A stretch of 5,615 nucleotides of DNA from Euryarchaeota archaeon UBA60 (lineage in GTDB: Archaea > Thermoplasmatota > Poseidoniia > Poseidoniales > Poseidoniaceae), in NCBI GenBank assembly GCA_002503395.1, contig DARQ01000122.1, forward strand, positions 11,107 through 16,721. Direction: 5' to 3'. Below are positions 1-5,615 of this stretch, piece by piece; within the stretch, counting starts at the first letter, position 1; every line of letters begins with the position of its first letter. Both the position numbers and the translations under genes were made by a program. Below the pieces are notes generated by a model. The model was given only the letters and a program-made list of their open reading frames with translations, had not been told where the DNA came from and did not search any database.

Positions 1-221
1 CGCACGAAAAATTGCTTATTACGGCTAGAGCACAACTCGGACTGGACACAACTGAGACCACCCATGTGATGGCATATGCCGATGCTCTGCGGGTGGCATT
101 GGCAGATCATATCATCACCGACGACGAGGAGGCGATTCTGGAATCTCTGCGCTCAAGCCTGAATATTTCACCACAACAGCACTTATCATTATTGGCGGCT
201 GAGCGCGCCAAGTTGAATTGA
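1..221 (+). CDS. C-terminal part of an unidentified protein with an acidic helical (TerB-like) domain
   Basis: This reading frame is open from the window edge (first full codon at 3) to TGA at 219-221, so the gene begins outside the window. The TTG at 12-14 is merely an internal Leu codon, as the frame continues upstream without a stop. The visible 72 residues look all-helical and amphipathic. They contain the stretch ALRVALADHIITDDEEAIL, whose pattern (Ala-Leu-Ala-Asp-x-x-Ile-x-x-Asp-Glu-Glu) resembles the acidic helix-turn-helix of TerB/DjlA-like domains, which is often used as a metal-binding or docking module at the end of larger proteins. That family resemblance is from pattern memory only and is weak. 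The stop lies 33 bases before the next gene on the same strand, with no evident promoter or terminator between, so the two are probably co-transcribed. I cannot assign a function to the whole protein. Confidence 0.7.
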   Translation, partial: HEKLLITARAQLGLDTTETTHVMAYADALRVALADHIITDDEEAILESLRSSLNISPQQHLSLLAAERAKLN

Positions 222-242
222 TACATACGAGTCGGATGGTAT

Positions 243-250
243 AGGGGGAT
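243..250 (+). promoter_or_regulatory. Ribosome binding site of the PfkB-like gene
   Basis: AGGGGGAT lies 4 bases before the ATG at 255 and only 1 base before an in-frame GTG at 252. It resembles the AGGTGAT site of the next gene (GATTGT follows both), which argues for the ATG at 255 as the true start rather than the GTG that gives a longer frame. Confidence 0.55.
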
Positions 251-254
251 TGTG

Positions 255-1319
255 ATGGTGATTAGTGAAGATGATTGGGTCACCCATGATAATCTACAGG
301 AATTACGCCGTGCGGTAGAGGGATTAGAAGCCAAAAAAGTGGTTTTGGTCGGCGATGTGATGCTCGACCGATACATCCACGGATATTCTAACAATCTTGA
401 CCCCACCGCCGCCGTCCCGGTGCTTAAAGAGACCCACCGAGAACAAGGGGCGGGTGCCGCTGCTCACGTTGCAAGGGGTCTGCTGTCGTTTGGACTACGA
501 CCAGAATTATTTGCCGTGGTCGGTGATGATGAAGCCGGTCGAGAACTTCTCGAATTACTTGAGGACGAGGGAGTTCCCACCGATGGAATCGCGGTGATTG
601 AGGGCCGCAAGACAACCGTGAAAACTCGATTAATCGCCGCCCGCGAGAGCCTTATCAACCAGAAGCAATTGCTGATGCGTTGGGATAGTGAAGCGAATGA
701 ACCATTGCAGGAAGACGCTTCTACCTCGATAATCGACCAAGCTTGTTCAGCACTCACCAGCGCCGCAGTATTGGTGATCTCAGACTATGGGAAGGGGGTG
801 CTGAATGATTCTGGAGCGCAGAGACTGGTCGCGGCCGCAAGCGCGGCCGGTATTCCGGTGATAACCGACCCCAAACTTACTGGATTACACCGAATTCAGG
901 GGGCGCAAGTGGCGATAATGAAGGCGCGGGGGCTCAATCTGATGCGTCGCAGGATTGGCTCAGGAGATTCATCCGAAGCCGCCACCACCATCCTTAGTGA
1001 GAATAAAATCGATTCATTACTAGTAGCCGGGGGTGAAGATGGAACCACCTTGTACAAGAGCGATGGTTCTTCTCTGCATATTCCTTGCAGTGCCGTTAAT
1101 CCACGGCAACAAATCGGACTGCTCGATGCGGTGAATGTAGCGATGACCACGGCTCTGGCCGCAGGTCTGTCACCCGAACAGGGTTGTATGCTAGCCAACT
1201 CTGCGTGTGAGGTTATTTTGGCCGGAGATTCTACCTCGATGGAAACCGTGCTTTCGGCCCGTGCTTTGGCAACTCGGCTCGACGAAGTCGCGTGGTCGAT
1301 GCATATCTCACAGAGATAG
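255..1319 (+). CDS. PfkB-family sugar kinase-like protein, HldE/RfaE kinase-domain type, probably catalytically degenerate
   Basis: The product has 354 residues from the ATG at 255; this start has the better spacing to the upstream AGGGGGAT. The fold is ribokinase/PfkB, nearest to the D-glycero-beta-D-manno-heptose-7-phosphate kinase domain of HldE (RfaE domain I), which phosphorylates a heptose phosphate at C1 using ATP. Supporting segments are VLVGDVMLDRYIHG (about residues 31-44), VVGDDEAGRELLELL (88-102), KTRLIAARE (122-130), a shortened LLMRWDSE (139-146), VISDYGKGVL (173-182) and ITDPK (203-207). All match the family in order and spacing, and the length is usual for a single kinase domain; no nucleotidyltransferase domain follows. 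Several active-site elements are changed. The GGAANVA substrate motif reads GAAAHVA (Asn to His). The TPNxxE segment reads IMKARG, losing the Asn and Glu of the NxxE metal motif. The DxTGAGD signature reads RQQIGLLD (residues 284-291), keeping the catalytic-base Asp but losing the anion-hole glycines. Family is seen; loss of activity is inferred. The gene sits between a partial gene and archease, apparently in one operon. Confidence 0.85.
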   Translation: MVISEDDWVTHDNLQELRRAVEGLEAKKVVLVGDVMLDRYIHGYSNNLDPTAAVPVLKETHREQGAGAAAHVARGLLSFGLRPELFAVVGDDEAGRELLELLEDEGVPTDGIAVIEGRKTTVKTRLIAARESLINQKQLLMRWDSEANEPLQEDASTSIIDQACSALTSAAVLVISDYGKGVLNDSGAQRLVAAASAAGIPVITDPKLTGLHRIQGAQVAIMKARGLNLMRRRIGSGDSSEAATTILSENKIDSLLVAGGEDGTTLYKSDGSSLHIPCSAVNPRQQIGLLDAVNVAMTTALAAGLSPEQGCMLANSACEVILAGDSTSMETVLSARALATRLDEVAWSMHISQR

Positions 1320-1324
1320 GTGAT
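1318..1324 (+). promoter_or_regulatory. Ribosome binding site of archease, overlapping the upstream stop codon
   Basis: AGGTGAT is a 7-base match to the canonical GGAGGTGAT complement of the 16S rRNA 3' end, 3 bases before the ATG at 1328. Its first two bases are the last two of the TAG stop of the PfkB-like gene (1317-1319), which implies translational coupling. It fixes the archease start at 1328 and rules against the longer in-frame GTG start at 1292, which lies inside the upstream gene. Confidence 0.75.
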
Positions 1325-1327
1325 TGT

Positions 1328-1807
1328 ATGAGCGCGTGGCCGCGACCAACAACCGCGGATATTGCCCTGCGGGCATTTGCCGCCTCCCCTGAGCGCCTAC
1401 TGGTCGAGGCGGGCCAGGGGATGCAGGATATTCTTTCATCGCAAACAGGAAATGTCGCCGCCAATCAGGCGGTCAGGCAGACCGGAGAATGGCTAATCGA
1501 CAGCGATGGCGAGACCTCAAACGACCGATTGCTGGTGTTATTCCTCGAGGAAATCCTCTACCGCTGTGAGGTCGAGGGAAAATGGTTCGTCGACGGTGTG
1601 GTCATGCTAACCCCCCACTCGCTGCGCATCCAGGCTTCTTGGGTTGACGCCGACCTGGTGGAGCGAGAGGTCGAGATCAAGGCCGTGACTCGGCATGAAT
1701 TATGCTTTGAGCAACTGGCTGGCGGTCAAACGCTGACCAGTCATTGGCAGGAAGTGCCTGACTTCGAGGGACCAGGTTGGTACTGTGATGTCGTCTTCGA
1801 CATTTGA
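1328..1807 (+). CDS. Archease, cofactor of the RtcB RNA ligase
   Basis: The 159-residue product fits the archease family (usually about 140 residues). Members bind metal and activate RtcB, the 3'-phosphate RNA ligase that joins tRNA halves after intron removal, by promoting its guanylylation and altering NTP use. Visible hallmarks are TTADIALRAFAASPE at residues 8-22 (family HTADxxIRxxG-type start), a helix EAGQGMQDIL at 27-36, DRLLVLFLEEILYRCEVEG at 66-84 (family D-x-LL-x-x-(W/F)L-x-E-(L/I)LY segment), EIKAVTRHEL at 116-125 (family EIKAVTYH) and the C-terminal CDVVFDI ending in the conserved Asp158-Ile159. Asp11 and Asp158 are the expected metal ligands. The His of the usual HTAD motif is Thr8, and the 37-60 loop is longer than usual. 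It follows the PfkB-like gene after 8 bases with a coupled ribosome binding site. No RtcB gene is in the window, and archease genes are often not next to rtcB. The family call is firm; activity is inferred. Confidence 0.85.
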   Translation: MSAWPRPTTADIALRAFAASPERLLVEAGQGMQDILSSQTGNVAANQAVRQTGEWLIDSDGETSNDRLLVLFLEEILYRCEVEGKWFVDGVVMLTPHSLRIQASWVDADLVEREVEIKAVTRHELCFEQLAGGQTLTSHWQEVPDFEGPGWYCDVVFDI

Positions 1808-1836
1808 ACTCATGATACCTTACCAGATATGGTTTA

Positions 1837-1850
1837 GACGCAAAAGCGTC
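1837..1850. repeat. Short perfect inverted repeat (hairpin)
   Basis: GACGC, a four-base AAAA loop, then GCGTC form a perfect 5-bp GC-rich stem with a tetraloop, 29 bases after the archease stop. No run of T follows on the plus strand. It could be a weak transcript end structure, an mRNA stability element or chance; a 5-bp stem is short enough that chance is quite possible. Confidence 0.35.
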
Positions 1851-1977
1851 GAACACAGGCCACTCTATGCACGGGGCTATATCGGAATGGTGGAATTCTT
1901 CATACAGTGTTGCGAAAAATCGCTAAATGACATAATTGGCGAAACTACAACAATGAAGAAGTTATACGAGAAATGTT

Positions 1978-1983
1978 AGGAGA
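1978..1983 (+). promoter_or_regulatory. Ribosome binding site that decides the TTG start of the giant gene
   Basis: AGGAGA lies 8 bases before TTG 1992. The nearby ATG at 1987 is in another frame and hits a stop after 17 codons, while the TTG frame at once encodes a classic signal peptide. The frame is closed upstream by TAG at 1977-1979, and no other ATG, GTG or TTG lies between. This makes TTG 1992 essentially the only possible start. Confidence 0.7.
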
Positions 1984-1991
1984 GATATGTT

Positions 1992-4900
1992 TTGCGTTTT
2001 CGAGCATTTTCCATCGTTTCTATTTTTGTGTTGTCAATAGCACTACCGGTGATTTCAGCAGCACCCGTAATTAAAAATGAATTTGAATACTTCCAGACAG
2101 AAGTTACTCTTTATCCAGGCCTGAACGAAACAACTGCAATACCTCATTTTCCTGGTTACCGGTCCCAATCTGCTACTTTAGATTGGGAATTATCCCCCGA
2201 ATCTCAAGATTTTGAAGAAACAGTAAATGTGGGATTAATTCATTCTCAACTAGGTACTTCTTACAACCTCACTGGTGGAAGTGGGGGACTTTCACTAAAT
2301 TCTTCCTTAGTAGGACCTTCAACTGCTGGAAGTACAAGTTTGCATCTATTCAACAATTCTAATATGCAGGGATTCAAATCTTATGATACACTACAACTTT
2401 CTTGTGGAATTGTTAGTTGTGGTACAATAACTGCAACTGACAATCTTACTATTCATGCTAACAATGTGATTATTGATGCTTTTACTTCCATTTCTGGTAA
2501 TGACAGAATTACTAATAATACAGGCGATGGTGGTGCGGGTTCTGCTTCTTCATCTTGGACTGGATATGCTGGTGGAGGTGCGGGGCACGCTGCAGCAGGT
2601 GGTGATGGTGGTGATTCCACATCTGCAAGTGGAGGTTCAGGCAATGGCGGGAGCTCATATGGCAATGGAACTGAAGCAGGTTCTGCAGGTGGTTCAGTAA
2701 GACATACTGGCGCATCAAATACCATAGGTGGTTATGGAGGAGTAGTAATCACAATTATTGCAGGCAATGTCGAAATTAATGGCACACTTTCCAGTGAAGG
2801 TGGAGATGGAGATGCAGGGCCATCACGTGCAAACGGTGGTAATGGAGGTAATGGTGCTGGAGGTGGCTCTGGCGGTTCAATCTTTGTCAAAGCAAACACA
2901 ATTTCAATTGGGCAATATGGCTTAATTTCTACCTCTGGAGGTGATGGTGGGGACGGTGCGGACGGACACTGTCCGCCTGGAAATCCATGTCTATTCCTGT
3001 ATCATGGAGGCGATGGTGGGGGTGGTGGAGCAGGTGGTTTCGTTAAATTGATTACCACTTCATCCGGTTTGTCAAATTCAGGTAGTGTGTCTGCATCAGG
3101 GGGGTCCGGTGGTGATTATGGACTCAAATATGGCACTGGTTCAGATGGTATTGTAGGTGATGATGGAGGAAATGGCACAGTTTCAAATTCGACTTTTAGT
3201 GGGTTTATTTCCACAGGCAATGTTAGTTCTGATGAAGGATGGTTCCTCATTGAAGATCTTGGTCCTGGAGATGATGAAGTAGAGCAATTTGCCTGGTTGA
3301 ATTCATCTGCGACTATTCCTAGTGGTTCTAGCCTAGATTTCTTTTACAATTACACTATGGATAATAGCACATGGTCAGGATGGGTTGAAGGGAATATCAC
3401 TCATCAAATGATGCCTAGATTTACCAATCTTCATCTTCTTTATGATTTTCAAAGGTCATCGAGTGGTGGCGCTCCAGTTTTGTATTCACTAACCTATGGA
3501 ATCACCTTTTATGATTCATTAGAAAACTTGAGTTTAGAATTAGAAGGAAATCCGATTTTAGGTCCAATACCCGAGTACTATGGGCTCATCGAAGAAGGTG
3601 GTAGTAATGTTACTGCAACGGGAGTCAATCTTTGGATAGATGTCCCACTTTATGGTCAAGCAGTGACAGATTTTCACATGTGGTTAGCAATTTACAATAC
3701 TTCTCAATCAACTGGAAATATCGTTGGTAGTTTTGATAGTGGTGCTTCAATGAATTGGAGTTTTTCAGATATCGAAGCAGGAGGAATTGACATAATTATT
3801 CCGGCTTCCATAATCAATTATAATTGGCCAACTACTGCCAATAATACTGTTGATCAAATAATCTGGGCAAGATATAATTTTTCTTTATCAATACCAAATC
3901 AGACTAGTTATGATATTCAACATATTAGCTTCTATCATACAGTAGCAGGTAGCATTGTTTTCACCTCGCAGATGGAAGCACACGCTCTTTCGACTTGTGG
4001 ATCTTGGTATCAGGCTACATCATCATGTTTGCAGGAATTTGAGATAACTAGTTCTGGAGATCCACCAGATGGAGTGGGGTGGAATCAAACACTATTACTT
4101 GATAATCTGAACATTGTATGGGTTGATGATATATCACCGCAAATTTTCACATTGTCTCATAGAGTGAATACTGTAGATTGGGCAGATGCCCGTAATGGCG
4201 ATGATATCGTAATTATTGCTGTTGACGTCAATGGTGAAGATGACTTACAGGGCCGCATTTGGGTTCATGATAATCCAGTTAGCAATATTAGTGAACTGCT
4301 TTCAACTCCAAATCAAACTCTTGTTTATTCAACCCAAGTCAATGGATATTGGACAAGTGTTCCAACTACTACATATGACCCCGTATTAACTCATGAAGTA
4401 TGGGTATCTCTTGAAATGACTGATGTTGAAGGGAATACCGCTATATTATTGAATGGTGATTCTGTAAAAATACTTCCAGCCTTACCAGAAGTTGGAAGTC
4501 TAACGATCGTCAATACTGATGGAGATGCGATTGGTTGGATGTGGCCTGCAAGTACGACTGATGGAATCGTATTTTCCGTGGAGGATTCGAATAATCGAAC
4601 AGACCTTGATGTTGAACTTGATTTGAGTGGTCCTTCGGGTATTTACACAATTTCATTGCCTTGGGACAATGATACTAATTCCTATACTTCAACATGGTTT
4701 TCTTCTAGAGCGGATATAGGTGATTGGACTGTTGAAATTGTAGCTTCTGAATTCACTTCGGGAGAAACCGACTTAGATGGTTTGCAAGATGGTGTAGATG
4801 CTCGGTTTTCTATTGTGGATATTACCTTGCCAGTAATTGTTTCCGCAGTCTCATCCGATGAGGGTAGTCAAGGAAGAGTAGATGTTGAATGGCTTAGCGA

Positions 4901-5615
4901 AGAAAATGAAACTATTAATTCATGGGTTGTTATTTTGAATGAGACCTACATCTTCATCAAGACTGAGGTGATTCAGCATGATACTGAAAATAGTGGACAT
5001 GCAATTATTGCAATAGATCGATTTGCCCCAGGAGATTATTGGGCAGTTATTCATGTGAAGGATGACCAAAACAATGAAGTTAATCAAACGATATTCTTTG
5101 TAAATATTCCAATGCCATTACCTGTAGTAAATTCGTCAAATATCAATTTAGAGGTGATTGGCGAATCGATTCATGCAAGTGGAAATGTTGTTTTCAGAAC
5201 AGGAAATGGAATGCTGATGTGGATTGTTGATGGACAAGAAGTTGAGAATATTTCACTCATTGATGGAATTGTTGAAACCAATATCTCACTAAGTCAATTG
5301 ACAAATGGCACTCATGATGTTGAATTATTGATTTGTAGTATTGGAGTTTGTGAGTATTGGAACCAAACTGTAGATAGTAGCCCTTGGTGGGCAATTTCTA
5401 CTTCTCATATCTGTGTGGATGCTAATTGTACAGTTACCAATTTAGGAACAAGTACTATTACAACTAGAATGATAATGAATTCAAATTTCTCTTTCTTCAT
5501 TTGTAGTGGAGAGAAAATTGTAGCCACGAATGAAACAATCAGCCACAATTGCACAATTTCTGAATCAACACCTGCAGGGAATCATACACTGGATTGGGCT
5601 CTTGAGGTTCAAGAT
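1992..5615 (+). CDS. Giant secreted/cell-surface protein: signal peptide, Gly-rich repeat region and Ig-like modules (3' end beyond window)
   Basis: I translated all 1208 codons from TTG 1992 to the window edge and met no stop, so the gene is intact here but lacks its 3' end. Residues 1-23 form a Sec signal peptide: RFRAF, a hydrophobic core, then VISA before Ala-Pro, with cleavage likely after Ala23. Residues 25-149 are beta-rich. Residues 150-396 are Gly/Asp/Asn/Ser-rich repeats of solenoid type. Residues about 400-711 are beta-rich and unidentified, with a Cys pair in STCGSWYQATSSC. From about 712 come Ig-like modules beginning near 712, 832, 943 and 1040, and a Cys-rich one near 1137, several opening with a Pro-containing linker. 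An acidic DLDGLQDGVD segment at 927-936 resembles a thrombospondin type 3 calcium loop. About 40 N-X-S/T sequons and few Lys/Arg fit a glycosylated archaeal exterior protein. It could be an adhesin, an S-layer-associated protein or a shield against predators; the sequence does not say which. A C-terminal anchor would lie outside the window. Codon use is AT-rich, unlike the genes to the left. Confidence 0.85.
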   Translation, partial: MRFRAFSIVSIFVLSIALPVISAAPVIKNEFEYFQTEVTLYPGLNETTAIPHFPGYRSQSATLDWELSPESQDFEETVNVGLIHSQLGTSYNLTGGSGGLSLNSSLVGPSTAGSTSLHLFNNSNMQGFKSYDTLQLSCGIVSCGTITATDNLTIHANNVIIDAFTSISGNDRITNNTGDGGAGSASSSWTGYAGGGAGHAAAGGDGGDSTSASGGSGNGGSSYGNGTEAGSAGGSVRHTGASNTIGGYGGVVITIIAGNVEINGTLSSEGGDGDAGPSRANGGNGGNGAGGGSGGSIFVKANTISIGQYGLISTSGGDGGDGADGHCPPGNPCLFLYHGGDGGGGGAGGFVKLITTSSGLSNSGSVSASGGSGGDYGLKYGTGSDGIVGDDGGNGTVSNSTFSGFISTGNVSSDEGWFLIEDLGPGDDEVEQFAWLNSSATIPSGSSLDFFYNYTMDNSTWSGWVEGNITHQMMPRFTNLHLLYDFQRSSSGGAPVLYSLTYGITFYDSLENLSLELEGNPILGPIPEYYGLIEEGGSNVTATGVNLWIDVPLYGQAVTDFHMWLAIYNTSQSTGNIVGSFDSGASMNWSFSDIEAGGIDIIIPASIINYNWPTTANNTVDQIIWARYNFSLSIPNQTSYDIQHISFYHTVAGSIVFTSQMEAHALSTCGSWYQATSSCLQEFEITSSGDPPDGVGWNQTLLLDNLNIVWVDDISPQIFTLSHRVNTVDWADARNGDDIVIIAVDVNGEDDLQGRIWVHDNPVSNISELLSTPNQTLVYSTQVNGYWTSVPTTTYDPVLTHEVWVSLEMTDVEGNTAILLNGDSVKILPALPEVGSLTIVNTDGDAIGWMWPASTTDGIVFSVEDSNNRTDLDVELDLSGPSGIYTISLPWDNDTNSYTSTWFSSRADIGDWTVEIVASEFTSGETDLDGLQDGVDARFSIVDITLPVIVSAVSSDEGSQGRVDVEWLSEENETINSWVVILNETYIFIKTEVIQHDTENSGHAIIAIDRFAPGDYWAVIHVKDDQNNEVNQTIFFVNIPMPLPVVNSSNINLEVIGESIHASGNVVFRTGNGMLMWIVDGQEVENISLIDGIVETNISLSQLTNGTHDVELLICSIGVCEYWNQTVDSSPWWAISTSHICVDANCTVTNLGTSTITTRMIMNSNFSFFICSGEKIVATNETISHNCTISESTPAGNHTLDWALEVQD
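2439..3179 (+). repeat. Gly-rich protein repeat region encoded in the giant gene
   Basis: Residues 150-396 repeat one architecture: a strand pair of hydrophobic alternation (such as SIFVKANTISI), a turn reading Gly-x-(I/L/V)-x-(S/T)-(S/A)-x-GG, then a long Gly/Asp/Asn loop. Units begin at 2439 (strand NLTIHANNVII), 2727 (VVITIIAGNVEI, then GTLSSEGGDG), 2859 (SIFVKANTISI, then GLISTSGGDG) and 3021 (FVKLITTSSGL, then GSVSASGGSG). Unit spacing is 132 bases, then 162. The third loop carries a HCPPGNPC insert that could close a disulfide. The pattern fits a right-handed beta-solenoid rung with flexible Gly loops. Open frames on the minus strand and in another plus frame across it arise from the GGT/GAT-rich codons and are not genes. 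Confidence 0.75.

Larger units (their letters stand above)
1808..1991 (+). other. Gene-free spacer and composition boundary before the giant surface-protein gene
   Basis: This 184-base stretch separates the archease stop from the TTG start of the large gene. It contains a 5-bp hairpin (1837-1850) and AT-rich patches that could serve as archaeal promoter elements (CATAATT near 1931-1937, TTATAC near 1962-1967); none is a convincing TATA box. A 64-codon open frame through it (1785-1976, stop TAG 1977-1979) has no ribosome binding site, overlaps the archease end, and its product resembles nothing I know, so it is not called. No tRNA-like fold or T-loop motif was found, nor any terminator T-run. 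Confidence 0.5.

Noticed and set aside
1292..1327. A 12-codon N-terminal extension of archease from the GTG at 1292.
   Set aside because: It lies within the upstream gene and has no ribosome binding site, whereas ATG 1328 has AGGTGAT at good spacing and the family's N-terminal motif begins shortly after it.
107..1464. Several minus-strand open frames opposite the PfkB-like and archease genes.
   Set aside because: Their products match no known pattern, and the plus-strand genes have clear family motifs and start signals.
1785..1979. A 64-codon open frame, in the same frame as the giant gene and separated from it only by one TAG and four codons; it might be read as an upstream extension or a small gene.
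   Set aside because: It overlaps the archease end, has no ribosome binding site, no recognisable product, and a signal peptide starts cleanly at TTG 1992. No sign of stop-codon readthrough or pyrrolysine use is visible.
1987..2040. An ATG at 1987 with a 17-codon frame ahead of the giant gene, possibly a leader peptide.
   Set aside because: Its AGGAGA spacing (3 bases) is too short, the peptide shows no regulatory pattern, and it overlaps the signal-peptide coding sequence of the giant gene.
2453..2725. Open frames on the minus strand (2453-2725, 2512-2718) with Pro/Pro-Ser-rich or His/Leu-rich products, and a plus-strand one at 2473-2700.
   Set aside because: They are the complements and frame shifts of the GGT/GAT-rich repeat codons of the giant gene; low-complexity products and no start signals.
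2439..3179. Repeats considered as a CRISPR array or tandem DNA repeat.
   Set aside because: The repetition is at protein level, with unequal spacing and no identical DNA repeat units; the reading frame runs through unbroken.

Overview
The window most likely comes from an uncultivated marine archaeon of the Poseidoniia (Marine Group II Euryarchaeota) type. This is inference. It rests on an archease gene, Shine-Dalgarno sites matching the archaeal/bacterial GGAGGTGAT consensus, and a very large signal-peptide-bearing surface protein rich in N-X-S/T sequons, with a Gly-rich repeat region and Ig-like modules. No rRNA, tRNA, transposase, integrase or CRISPR array is visible, so the taxonomic assignment stays tentative.

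Left part (1-1807), all on the plus strand and relatively GC-rich, looks like a compact operon. It holds the C-terminal tail of an unidentified protein with a helical, TerB-like acidic domain, then a PfkB-family protein closest to the heptose-7-phosphate kinase (HldE/RfaE kinase domain) branch, then an archease. The gaps are 33 and 8 bases, and the stop codon of the kinase-like gene overlaps the ribosome binding site of the archease gene. The PfkB protein keeps the fold-defining motifs and the catalytic-base Asp, but has lost the GAGD anion-hole glycines, the Asn of the GGAANVA substrate motif and the NxxE metal motif. It is therefore a candidate pseudokinase. The archease has its expected segments, except that the His of the usual HTAD motif is Thr.

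Middle (1808-1991) is a gene-free spacer of 184 bases. It holds a short perfect hairpin and, at its right end, the ribosome binding site of the next gene. Base composition drops sharply across this spacer.

Right part (1992-5615) is one uninterrupted reading frame of 1208 codons that starts at TTG and runs off the window, so the protein is longer than seen. It is AT-rich. It encodes a secreted or cell-surface protein: a signal peptide, an N-terminal beta-rich stretch, a Gly/Asp/Ser/Asn-rich repeat region that reads as a beta-solenoid, a middle beta-rich region, then several Ig-like domains of roughly 90-120 residues with cysteine pairs and about 40 N-glycosylation sequons. The contrast with the housekeeping-like operon on the left suggests a junction between core genome and an accessory surface-protein locus.
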